The notes under the pieces: model-generated
Databases searched by the model: none
What the model saw: the letters and a program-made list of their open reading frames with translations, nothing else
Told to the model about the DNA's origin: nothing
DNA from: Oscillospiraceae bacterium
GTDB lineage: Bacteria > Bacillota > Clostridia > Oscillospirales > Ruminococcaceae
Assembly (NCBI GenBank): GCA_015067025.1
Contig: SVNC01000008.1
Coordinates: 1-64,000 of the forward strand
Direction of reading: 5' to 3'
Length of the DNA stretch: 64,000 nucleotides
Part shown: positions 44,249 through 51,871 of the stretch, piece after piece
Layout: each line of letters begins with the position of its first letter
Numbering within the stretch: the stretch's first letter is position 1
Position numbers and translations under genes: made by a program

Positions 44249-44277
44249 TCAGCCCAACTATTTAATAGTTGGGCTGA
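44249..44277 (-). terminator. Terminator of the MntR-like gene
   Basis: CAGCCCAACTATT / AATAGTTGGGCTG stem with a one-base loop, followed on the minus strand by ATTTTAATT. Confidence 0.85.
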
Positions 44278-44288
44278 ACACTCATTAT

Positions 44289-44648
44289 TTACTTTTTCAG
44301 ATTTTTTATCGCTTCAAAGCTTTCTTCACTTATAACGTGCTCGATACGGCAGGCGTCCTCAGCGGCAGTCTTTTCATCGACGCCGATAGAGATAAGCCAG
44401 TCGGTCAGCAGAGTATGTCTTTCAAACATCTTTTCCGCTATTATTCTGCCTTTTTCGGTAAGGGTGATATAACCCTTGTTGTCCATTTCGATATACTGTT
44501 CTTCTCTCAGGTTTTTCATAGCAACGCTTATGCTGGGCTTTGAATAATCGAAATAGTTTACTATATCTATAGAACGCACGTTTCCGAGCTTGTTTTTCAG
44601 TATGAGTATGCTTTCGAGGTAATCCTCAGCTGATTCTTTTATCTTCAT
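44289..44648 (-). CDS. DtxR/MntR-family metal-dependent regulator
   Basis: 119 residues: N-terminal winged helix (about 1-65, ESAEDYLESILILKNKLGNV, SIDIVNYFDYSKPSISVAMK, NKGYITLTEKGR) and the dimer/metal-binding helices (about 66-115, with ERHTLLTDWL and CRIEHVISEESFEAI). Short, single-domain members of this family usually act as manganese or iron sensors that repress metal uptake. The target is unknown; no transporter is adjacent. GAAAGGACT lies upstream of ATG 44648. It faces away from the HD hydrolase gene. Confidence 0.88.
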   Translation of the reverse strand: MKIKESAEDYLESILILKNKLGNVRSIDIVNYFDYSKPSISVAMKNLREEQYIEMDNKGYITLTEKGRIIAEKMFERHTLLTDWLISIGVDEKTAAEDACRIEHVISEESFEAIKNLKK

Positions 44649-44726
44649 ATCATATCAGTCCTTTCGGTTATTTTATTTAAGTATAGCAGAAACTGAAAAA
44701 ATTTTCAAGTGGCTATCCCTTGCATA

Positions 44727-44755
44727 TTGAATAATTTGCTGTAATATGTTAAAAT
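44727..44755 (+). promoter_or_regulatory. Promoter of the HD hydrolase gene
   Basis: TTGAAT (44727-44732), 17-bp spacer, TAAAAT (44750-44755). Confidence 0.65.
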
Positions 44756-44784
44756 ATGTACAGAAACTGAAAGGAAAAGAAAAG

Positions 44785-45471
44785 ATGAGCAATCTGACTT
44801 ATGAGTACATAAAAAAAAATAAGGATATACAGACGTATATCGACCACGCCGATGCGGCACTTTACAGTATAGGATATACCGAACATTCCAACGCTCACGT
44901 TGAACGCTCAGCGTCGATAGCATATATGGTGCTTAAGGAACTGAATTTTGATGAAAGACAGTGCGAGCTTGCCCGTATAGCCGCATATATGCATGATATC
45001 GGCAACGTGGTAAACCGCAACGACCACGCCCATTCGGGAGCACTTATGGCGTTCCGTCTTCTTGATAAGCTTGGTATGCCTGCTGAGGAAATTGCAATTA
45101 TAATCTCCGCTATAGGTAATCACGACGAAAAAACTGCCGCACCTGTAAATCCCGTAGCGGCGGCAGTGATAATTGCGGATAAATCCGATGTCCGCCGTTC
45201 AAGAGTAAGACTTGCCGATACAAGAAGCAAGACTGATATGATAAATATAAACGATATCCACGACAGAGTGAATTATGCTGTGGAAAAATCCGATATTTAT
45301 TTTTCTGATGACAAAAAGACTCTTATACTTGATCTTGCAATAGATCTTGATATCTGCTCTATTATGGATTATTTCGAGATATTCCTCGGCAGAATGAGTC
45401 TTTGCAGAAATTCCGCAAGAACCTTAGGCGTGGATTTCAGCGTTGTTATAAACGGCAGTAAGATATTATAA
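44785..45471 (+). CDS. HD-domain phosphohydrolase
   Basis: 228 residues with an HD domain: His in the EHSNAHVERSASIAYMV segment, the HD pair in AAYMHDIGNVVNRNDHAHSGALM, and later ISAIGNHDEKTAAPVNPVAAAVIIADKSD. This domain hydrolyses phosphate esters of nucleotides; the substrate is unknown. ATG 44785 (MSNLTYEYIKK) is preferred over the frame's first ATG because GAAAGGAAAAG precedes it. Monocistronic, divergent from the MntR-like gene. Confidence 0.85.
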   Translation: MSNLTYEYIKKNKDIQTYIDHADAALYSIGYTEHSNAHVERSASIAYMVLKELNFDERQCELARIAAYMHDIGNVVNRNDHAHSGALMAFRLLDKLGMPAEEIAIIISAIGNHDEKTAAPVNPVAAAVIIADKSDVRRSRVRLADTRSKTDMININDIHDRVNYAVEKSDIYFSDDKKTLILDLAIDLDICSIMDYFEIFLGRMSLCRNSARTLGVDFSVVINGSKIL

Positions 45472-45500
45472 CGATATCTGCCTTAAGCTAAAAAACAGTT

Positions 45501-45536
45501 GACCCCGCAGTTTAAAAACGGCGGGGTTTAATTTTT
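45501..45536 (+). terminator. Terminator of the HD hydrolase gene
   Basis: ACCCCGC / GCGGGGT stem followed by TTAATTTTTC. Confidence 0.8.
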
Positions 45537-45607
45537 CAGAACTTTTTTATAAAAACGACACTTTTTTAAAATTAAATCTATTATATAGGGTGAAAGGGGG
45601 AGAAAGT

Positions 45608-46153
45608 ATGCAGGATAAAGAATTAATCGAACTTTATTTTGAGCGTGACGAAAGCGCGATAACCGAAACGGATATAAAATACGGCAGACTCTGCAGAAAG
45701 ATATCCTTCGGTATCCTACATAATAATGAAGACAGCGAGGAGTGTATGAACTCCTCATACCTTAAGGTGTGGAATGCCATACCACCCAAAAGACCTGATA
45801 ATCTCTGCGGATATATCTGCAAGATAGTGAAAAATACCGCTCTGGCTATTTATGAAAAAACGATGCGACGTGAAGAAAACGAGATATACACCGAGCTTGA
45901 CAGTATAATAAATTATAATTCCGACGTGGAAAAGAAACTTGAAAGCAGTATAATATCATCACTTTTAAATCAGTTTCTATTAAAGCAGTCTAAAAAGAAC
46001 AGGGCTGTGTTTGTGGCAAGGTATTATTATAATCTGCCCTGCAAGGAAATAGCTGAAATAATTGGGGTTACCGAAAATGCAGTAAAGCTAAATCTCGGTC
46101 GTACAAGGAAAAAGCTTTCCGATTTTCTTATGAAAAACGGAATAGATATATGA
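45608..46153 (+). CDS. ECF-like RNA polymerase sigma factor (second)
   Basis: 181 residues, a paralogue of the factor at 15459-16004: LIELYFERDESAITETDIKYG, ECMNSSYLKVWNAIPPKRP, and a region 4 helix-turn-helix (FVARYYYNLPCKEIAEIIGV, then VKLNLGRTRKKLSDFLMKNG). Both end in NGIDI. ATG 45608 follows AAAGGGGGAG and aligns with the other start. It is followed after 14 bp by a membrane protein, the same layout and spacing as the first pair. Probably controls genes for surface or stress response; no target promoter identified. Confidence 0.88.
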   Translation: MQDKELIELYFERDESAITETDIKYGRLCRKISFGILHNNEDSEECMNSSYLKVWNAIPPKRPDNLCGYICKIVKNTALAIYEKTMRREENEIYTELDSIINYNSDVEKKLESSIISSLLNQFLLKQSKKNRAVFVARYYYNLPCKEIAEIIGVTENAVKLNLGRTRKKLSDFLMKNGIDI

Positions 46154-46167
46154 AAGGGGGAATTGAT

Positions 46168-48198
46168 ATGAGTAACAAATATTTCTGGAACGATGTAATA
46201 AACGGACTTGACGAAAAGCTTACAGATAGAGTGGCGTATGATCTTTTTTCTTATCACAAAAGAAACGATGTGGAAGTAAGCGACTATATAGTCGAGGGAG
46301 ATGAAGCGACTAAGAAGGGCAGAAAAAACAATAATATTCTTGCTCTTGTTGCCTGCATTGCAGTTATGGTATGTCTTGCGGTGCTGACTGTTGTTATAGT
46401 TAAAAACAACATCGCCGTTCAGCCACTTGATAGTGCTGACGAATACTCCTATCTGCTTGAAAATGTCGAATACACCCACTCCACAAAGGTTTACTTTTTG
46501 GAAAAAGAACTTGGCAGGGAATTTATCAGCGACCCTGAGATAATAAAGAATAAAATGATTGCGAGCAGTATAAAGACATATCTTTTTGCAGGAAATTTTG
46601 ATAAAGAATACTATGTGTTCGGAGATATCGAAAAGGCTGACAACCTGAATAAAATCAGATTTGATGATCCCATAGGCGGTAAAACAGGTATGCTTATGGA
46701 GGGCTGGGATATAGCCTTTAATCCTGATTTACTGAGCTTTGTAGGCGGAGAAGAAAAAATCAGAGAATTCTGTGATAAAAAATATGAAAAGGGCACTATT
46801 AAAGAGAAAATAGAAGAGATAACAGATGTTTTTATAGTATGTATTCCGGAATATGCTCCTCTGATACATTTTAAAGACGGGGATAAGGTAAACTTTATAC
46901 ATCTTGATCAGGATGTTGTATATGGTGATACTACATCCTATGGTATATTCACGCACGAAGAGCTTATAGACCATTACGAGATAAAGGAAAGACCAATCAC
47001 AATAAACAAAAAAGAGGTTGTCAATGGATGTTTTGTCGGTAATTTGGCAAGAGTATGTGAGGTGAATATAACAAAGCTTTTGGAACATATAGTTGACGAT
47101 GAATTTATTGTCTGTGAGGGCAGTAAGACCTCTTATTACAGGTGGAATAAGTCAACGGGAGAAAAGGATCTGGCTGCTGTTGTTGACAGCGAGGCACAGA
47201 CAATTGAAGCATATCCAAGCTACAATACAGATCAAATTATGAGTAGTACACAAGTCTGGAACGAGAACGGATGTGTAAGCACTTTCCGTGACGGCGAACT
47301 TTTTATGAATTATAAAGCGACAGATATGTTCCTTTCTATATATTTTATCATGCTTAGCAGCAATGGTGGAACGTATGGATGTATTGATGTGTCTTACGAC
47401 GAAACGTACAATATTTTTACATCGGATACTGATTATCTTCAACGTAACAGCTTCTATTTTAAGGACATGATAGGACCTTTATACGAGGAAGACGGGAAAG
47501 CAAAGCTTCATTTATCTGCGAGATTCCCCTACGCAGATATTTACCATGGCTTGCCCATCGAGTTTGAATTTAGCCTAAAGAGTAATGGCGTTCCCGTACT
47601 GATAGATGGCAAGGAAAGATGTCTGTTTACCAGCACTTTAAATAGTAAAGAAGATAGAGTGTTTGAGAGTGATGTTTGGATTGATACAAAAGCTCTTACC
47701 TTTAATGAATATGGATATAGTACAGAACTTACAGCATATCTTACATATACCGTTGATGCATCAGAAATAATAGACGGGAAGATTGAAACCCACACGATAT
47801 CTTATGGGGTAGTTGTGAGAAATAATCCTGATAATCTTACAGAAGAGGAGCTTGCCACAACAAATCCCGTTATAAGCGGATGTAAAAAAATAAGTGATAA
47901 TGAATGGGCATTTGCAATTGATGTGGGTGTCTTTGCGGATGTAAGTGAGGAAATCAATTTTTATATGGAATTTTCGGATGAAGATGCAACGCCGATAGAG
48001 ATGACGTTACCTGATATTATTGACGATGGTAAATATCTATGCAGCGTAGGACATACGTTGAAAAAAGAGGATAAAGGTATAATCAATGTTGTCATACGTG
48101 ATGTTGAAGAAAATTCCACATTGACGCTTGATATAAACGTTAGAAGAGATGGATATGTTCAAACGCACTACAAAGAAAAGTTCCTATTAACCGATTAA
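46168..48198 (+). CDS. Anti-sigma-like membrane protein, second sigma module
   Basis: 676 residues. Cytoplasmic N-terminus (about 1-55, YFWNDVINGLDEKLTDRVAY) resembles the start of the LRR anti-sigma-like protein. One membrane helix (about 60-82, ILALVACIAVMVCLAVLTVV) leads to a large exterior region with no family I recognise. Its first part (about 100-180, YTHSTKVYFLEKELGREFIS, YLFAGNFDKEYYVFGDIEK, FDDPIGGK) is clearly related to the protein at 50649. ATG 46168 is chosen over 46150 because AAAGGGGG precedes it. Inferred to restrain the upstream sigma factor. Confidence 0.78.
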   Translation: MSNKYFWNDVINGLDEKLTDRVAYDLFSYHKRNDVEVSDYIVEGDEATKKGRKNNNILALVACIAVMVCLAVLTVVIVKNNIAVQPLDSADEYSYLLENVEYTHSTKVYFLEKELGREFISDPEIIKNKMIASSIKTYLFAGNFDKEYYVFGDIEKADNLNKIRFDDPIGGKTGMLMEGWDIAFNPDLLSFVGGEEKIREFCDKKYEKGTIKEKIEEITDVFIVCIPEYAPLIHFKDGDKVNFIHLDQDVVYGDTTSYGIFTHEELIDHYEIKERPITINKKEVVNGCFVGNLARVCEVNITKLLEHIVDDEFIVCEGSKTSYYRWNKSTGEKDLAAVVDSEAQTIEAYPSYNTDQIMSSTQVWNENGCVSTFRDGELFMNYKATDMFLSIYFIMLSSNGGTYGCIDVSYDETYNIFTSDTDYLQRNSFYFKDMIGPLYEEDGKAKLHLSARFPYADIYHGLPIEFEFSLKSNGVPVLIDGKERCLFTSTLNSKEDRVFESDVWIDTKALTFNEYGYSTELTAYLTYTVDASEIIDGKIETHTISYGVVVRNNPDNLTEEELATTNPVISGCKKISDNEWAFAIDVGVFADVSEEINFYMEFSDEDATPIEMTLPDIIDDGKYLCSVGHTLKKEDKGIINVVIRDVEENSTLTLDINVRRDGYVQTHYKEKFLLTD

Positions 48199-48226
48199 GT
48201 TTTTTATATTTCTATATAATAAGATT

Positions 48227-48250
48227 ATCCCCACGGCATGCCGTGGGGAT
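48227..48250. terminator. Terminator-like perfect palindrome
   Basis: 24-bp palindrome with arms ATCCCCACGGCA / TGCCGTGGGGAT between convergent genes; T-rich sequence lies on both sides. Confidence 0.75.
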
Positions 48251-48254
48251 TTCA

Positions 48255-49946
48255 TTATGCATTATCAAATACTTTTATAAGCTCCTGCTTACATTGTAAG
48301 AATATTTTGCCAAGCTCAGGATCAAAATGTGTTCCTAAATCTTCTTCAATTATAGAAAATGCTTTGTCGAAGCTAAAAGCGTCCTTATAGCATCTTTTGC
48401 TTACAAGAGCGTCAAATACGTCAGCTAACGCCATTATTCTCGCTTCTATCGGGATTTCCTTTCCTGCAATACCTGTGGGATAGCCCTTACCGTTCCATTT
48501 TTCGTGGTGGTATAAAGCAACGTTTCTTGCAATCTCTACAAATTCATCGTCCTCAACGCCTTTAAGGATAGAGGTTACTATCTTTTCTCCCTCAGTGGTG
48601 TGGCGTTTCATTTCCGCATATTCTTCGTCGGTAAATTTACCGGGCTTTCTCAGCACCCTGTCATCTATTGCAATCTTGCCCAGATCGTGCATAGGTGCGG
48701 CTTTTTCCACCTGCCTTAAGAACTTTTCACTGAGCCCTAAATCAATACCGTAAGAGCAGAGCTTTTCTGCAAATACCCTTACAACGGCACTGGTACGCTT
48801 TATGTGACCGCCTGTGTTATTGTCACGGCTTTCCACCATATCCGCCATGCCGAGTACCATCATATCCTTGATATGAAGAATATCGGCTGTCTTTGCTTCA
48901 ACCTCTTTTTCAAGCTGTGCATTGTAGTTTTCGATACTGTTATAATATTTCTGTTCAAGAGTTCTGTCGGTAAATTCAATTACGTAACCTGCGTGCTTTT
49001 TTCCGTGCTGGATAGGTCTTACGTTTATCTCGAAGTATTTATCATTGACGTTTATTATTTTTGAAGTACCGTTTTCCCATTCTCTTCCGAGGAAGAACTG
49101 CACTACCTCGCAGTAAAGAGCACTTTCACTTACAGGAACAGATCTGTCTACTACCCAATTTTCAACTTCAGGAAAAGTTTCCGCAATGTAATTATTAAAG
49201 CTTATGAATTTATTCTTTTTATCAAAAACTATGTAGCCGAATTCTCCTCTGTTTTCAACAAAGCTTACTATATTTGAGGTCATATCGTACACGTTGATGC
49301 GATCGAAGAAATTTATGATAAACACCATTACTACAAGATAACCCACTGACATAAGCGTGATGTTAAGGTCAATTATCTGCTCAATAATGTAAGCTGAAAT
49401 TATGGTAAAGCCGGTAGCACCTGTGCCTATTACGGTTTTTATAGAAATACGGTTTCTGTGTATTATTCCTCTTACCACGAATATGATAAGGAAAACACCA
49501 TACAGACCCATCATTATAGGATAGAGAATGTGAAGCGGTCCGTATACTTTTTCAAGATAACTGTAGCCGTTATCAATTACAAGGTGTACCTCCTTGTAAT
49601 AAATATCGCTGTAGCCTACTGTCATTACAAGTAAAAGAATGATAGTGGAATAAGCTGTCATAATTACAGTAGCTATTTTCGGGAATTTCATATTGCAGAC
49701 CTTGAACAGCACGATTGAAAGAAGTAGCGGAGCATAGCATCCGCCTACATACAGGAAAAGATTTGCCCATATTGCCGTTTCAAGATTTTGCGAAGTGGAA
49801 AGCATAAAGCGTCCAAGACAGTTTACCACTATCGAAAGACCTAGCAAAAAGAACAATGTATCCAGCTTTTTATATTTGGTAAGTATTATACCTATCATTA
49901 AAAGCGACAGGATAAACGTCAGCATATCCATAATTGTTATTGCCAT
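48255..49946 (-). CDS. 7TM-PAS-HD-GYP cyclic-di-GMP phosphodiesterase-like receptor
   Basis: 563 residues. Seven membrane helices in the first 210 residues (histidine-kinase-type 7TM sensor), a PAS-like domain (about 220-340, FGYIVFDKKNKFISFNNYIAE), a short coiled coil, and a C-terminal HD-GYP domain (about 365-555) with MHDLGKIAIDDRVL, HHEKWNGKGYPTGIAGKEIP and ARIMALADVFDALVSKR. All canonical metal and GYP residues are present, so c-di-GMP hydrolysis is likely. ATG 49946 follows GGGGTGA; the frame runs 20 codons further, across the promoter. No GGDEF or PilZ partner is seen nearby. Confidence 0.88.
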   Translation of the reverse strand: MAITIMDMLTFILSLLMIGIILTKYKKLDTLFFLLGLSIVVNCLGRFMLSTSQNLETAIWANLFLYVGGCYAPLLLSIVLFKVCNMKFPKIATVIMTAYSTIILLLVMTVGYSDIYYKEVHLVIDNGYSYLEKVYGPLHILYPIMMGLYGVFLIIFVVRGIIHRNRISIKTVIGTGATGFTIISAYIIEQIIDLNITLMSVGYLVVMVFIINFFDRINVYDMTSNIVSFVENRGEFGYIVFDKKNKFISFNNYIAETFPEVENWVVDRSVPVSESALYCEVVQFFLGREWENGTSKIINVNDKYFEINVRPIQHGKKHAGYVIEFTDRTLEQKYYNSIENYNAQLEKEVEAKTADILHIKDMMVLGMADMVESRDNNTGGHIKRTSAVVRVFAEKLCSYGIDLGLSEKFLRQVEKAAPMHDLGKIAIDDRVLRKPGKFTDEEYAEMKRHTTEGEKIVTSILKGVEDDEFVEIARNVALYHHEKWNGKGYPTGIAGKEIPIEARIMALADVFDALVSKRCYKDAFSFDKAFSIIEEDLGTHFDPELGKIFLQCKQELIKVFDNA

Positions 49947-49967
49947 TAAAATCACCCCATTATCTCT

Positions 49968-49996
49968 ATTGTAGCATAAATGTGGCAAAAATACAA
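49968..49996 (-). promoter_or_regulatory. Promoter of the HD-GYP gene
   Basis: Minus-strand TTGTAT (49991-49996), 17-bp spacer, TACAAT (49968-49973), which rules out the longer reading-frame start. Confidence 0.75.
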
Positions 49997-50008
49997 CAAA
50001 AATCAAAC

Positions 50009-50440
50009 GCGTGGCGTTTGATCCAATTACCGCCTTTTTAATCGTTGGATTTATACATAGATATCAAAACGGCGGTATCACACAGTGGATATATATCTAA
50101 TTATTGTTCTAATGCGTGGCGTTTGATCCAATTACCGCCTTTTTAATCGTTGGATTTATACATAGATATCAAAACGGCGGTATCACACAGTGGATATATA
50201 TCTAATTATTGTTCTAATGCGTGGCGTTTGATCCAATTACCGCCTTTTTAATCGTTGGATTTATACGTAGATATCAAAACGGCGGTATCACACAGTGGAT
50301 ACGCATCTAATTATTGTTCTAACGCGTGGTGTTTGATCCAATTACCGCCTTTTTAATCGTTGGATTTATACGTAGATATCAAAACGGCGGTATCACACAG
50401 TGGATATATATCTAATTATTGTTCTAACGCGTGGCGTTTG
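50009..50440. repeat. Four tandem 105-bp repeats
   Basis: The unit recurs with exact 105-bp period: the GTTTG landmark ends at 50020, 50125, 50230, 50335 and 50440, giving four full units plus the start of a fifth. Units differ at only a few positions. Each contains ACCGCC...GGCGGT arms that could pair, and a palindrome around GCGTGGCGTTTG (AAACGC/GCGTTT). No reading frame or CRISPR-like spacer variation. Confidence 0.9.
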
Positions 50441-50454
50441 AGCCAAGTTTCCTA

Positions 50455-50565
50455 TTGTTTTAAAATCAAAGATTTCAAAAATTGCCGCAGTTCTGCGAAC
50501 CGCTTCCTTCAGCGGCGGGGCGTTTGGGAGTCATTGGTCTTTAGATCATTGGCTCGCCGTCAAAC
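50455..50565. repeat. Palindrome patch next to the tandem repeats
   Basis: AAATCAAAGATTTC followed by GCCGCAGTTCTGCGAACCGC, then CCGCTTCCTTCAGCGG. The first part aligns with 16238-16282 and, on the opposite strand, with 262-312. Confidence 0.55.
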
Positions 50566-50586
50566 AAATTTCGTCCTTTTATTGCA

Positions 50587-50615
50587 TTGAAAAACATATG
50601 TATTTATAGTATAAT
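50587..50615 (+). promoter_or_regulatory. Promoter of the 50649-51821 gene
   Basis: TTGAAA (50587-50592), 17-bp spacer, TATAAT (50610-50615). Confidence 0.75.
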
Positions 50616-50648
50616 CCTTTGTGTAAGCGTCTCAGAAAGGAGGATAGT

Positions 50649-51821
50649 ATGCAGGAAAAAGATACGAATAAACTCGGGCAACAGCCTGAAGATGATAATA
50701 TTTCGGTAGATAATAATGGTTCAGGCAATATTTTTACCCTGATTCTTTGCATCGTAATTATGGCACTTATTGTGCTTATTGCTATTATTACAATCCCGTC
50801 AGATAAGGACGGGGAAAACAGTCTGTCTCAAAGTACTGACGATACTACCTCTTTTATTGAAGAAGTGGAATACACCCACTCTATGAAGGTGTACTTTTTT
50901 TCTGAAGAGCTTGGTAAGGAGTTTATTGCAAGCCCTGATATATTAAATAACAAGATGGTCGCTAAAATGGTTGAGACTTATCTCTTTGCAGGAAATTTTG
51001 ATAAAGAATATTATGTATTCGGCGATATAAAGCAACAGGAAAACCTGAAAAGGATATATTTTGATGATCCCGTTGGCGGCAAGATAGGACTTATGAAAGA
51101 CGGCTGGAACGTTACCTTTAACTATAAACTATTAAAATTTCTGTGTGATGGGATAACGCTCAGGGAATATCTTGACGATAGCTACCAAAATGACAAGACA
51201 GAAAAGATAGAAGAAACGGCCGATATGTTTATTGTCTGTGTTCCAGGTTATCCCGCATTTGTTCATTTTAAGAATAAAGAACAGGTGTATTATATGACCT
51301 TAGAATATAATGGATATATATCTTCAAAGGATTATAAGGTCTTTAAAAGGGACGAGTTTCTTGATACCTTTGATACTCAGAATGTGGATGTAGTAATAAA
51401 TGGACGGGATGGAAATATCGTAAATAATATAGCAACAGTCAATAAGTCCGGTGGATATGAAATAGATATTGTGGCACTTCTTGATATCATTTTTGATGAT
51501 GAGCATATATATCACAATGTGGGTAAGACTTCTCTTTTTGTAACCGATAAGAAGACAGGTGAAAAGCATCTGTATGCTTTTATAAATACTCAGCGCCTTT
51601 TCTTTAACGTAAAGCCGCATTATACTGATAAAGGACTGCCCGCAGAAAACTGGAAGCCCGAAAATGAAAATGCATATTACGACTTCAGGCAAGGAACGCT
51701 TTATCTTAACGAATTTGCCGCCAAAGAATTCCTTTCGCTTTTCGGTATAAGCATGGATATAGGTGATACGATAAACATTACTTATGACGAACAGAGTAAC
51801 TGCTTTACTTCTTATAAATAA
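50649..51821 (+). CDS. Membrane protein paralogous to the second anti-sigma ectodomain
   Basis: 390 residues. A polar N-terminus of about 30 residues without the anti-sigma-like motif, one membrane helix (about 34-58, FTLILCIVIMALIVLIAIIT), and an exterior region matching the 46168 protein: YTHSMKVYFFSEELGKEFIA, YLFAGNFDKEYYVFGDIKQ, FDDPVGGKIGLMKDGWNVTF. It lacks the last 250 residues of the paralogue and has no sigma gene next to it. ATG 50649 follows AAAGGAGG. Function unknown; it may be a second sensor for the same signal or a remnant of a duplicated sigma module. Confidence 0.78.
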   Translation: MQEKDTNKLGQQPEDDNISVDNNGSGNIFTLILCIVIMALIVLIAIITIPSDKDGENSLSQSTDDTTSFIEEVEYTHSMKVYFFSEELGKEFIASPDILNNKMVAKMVETYLFAGNFDKEYYVFGDIKQQENLKRIYFDDPVGGKIGLMKDGWNVTFNYKLLKFLCDGITLREYLDDSYQNDKTEKIEETADMFIVCVPGYPAFVHFKNKEQVYYMTLEYNGYISSKDYKVFKRDEFLDTFDTQNVDVVINGRDGNIVNNIATVNKSGGYEIDIVALLDIIFDDEHIYHNVGKTSLFVTDKKTGEKHLYAFINTQRLFFNVKPHYTDKGLPAENWKPENENAYYDFRQGTLYLNEFAAKEFLSLFGISMDIGDTINITYDEQSNCFTSYK

Positions 51822-51854
51822 AATGACCTTTGGTAAAAACCAAAGGTCATTTTT
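51820..51854. terminator. Bidirectional terminator
   Basis: AAAATGACCTTTGGT / ACCAAAGGTCATTTT stem between two convergent genes. Confidence 0.9.
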
Positions 51855-51871
51855 ATTATGAGCTTACTTAA

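Noticed and set aside
50009-50440. CRISPR array
   Set aside because: The whole 105-bp unit repeats, including what would be spacers, and no cas genes are present.
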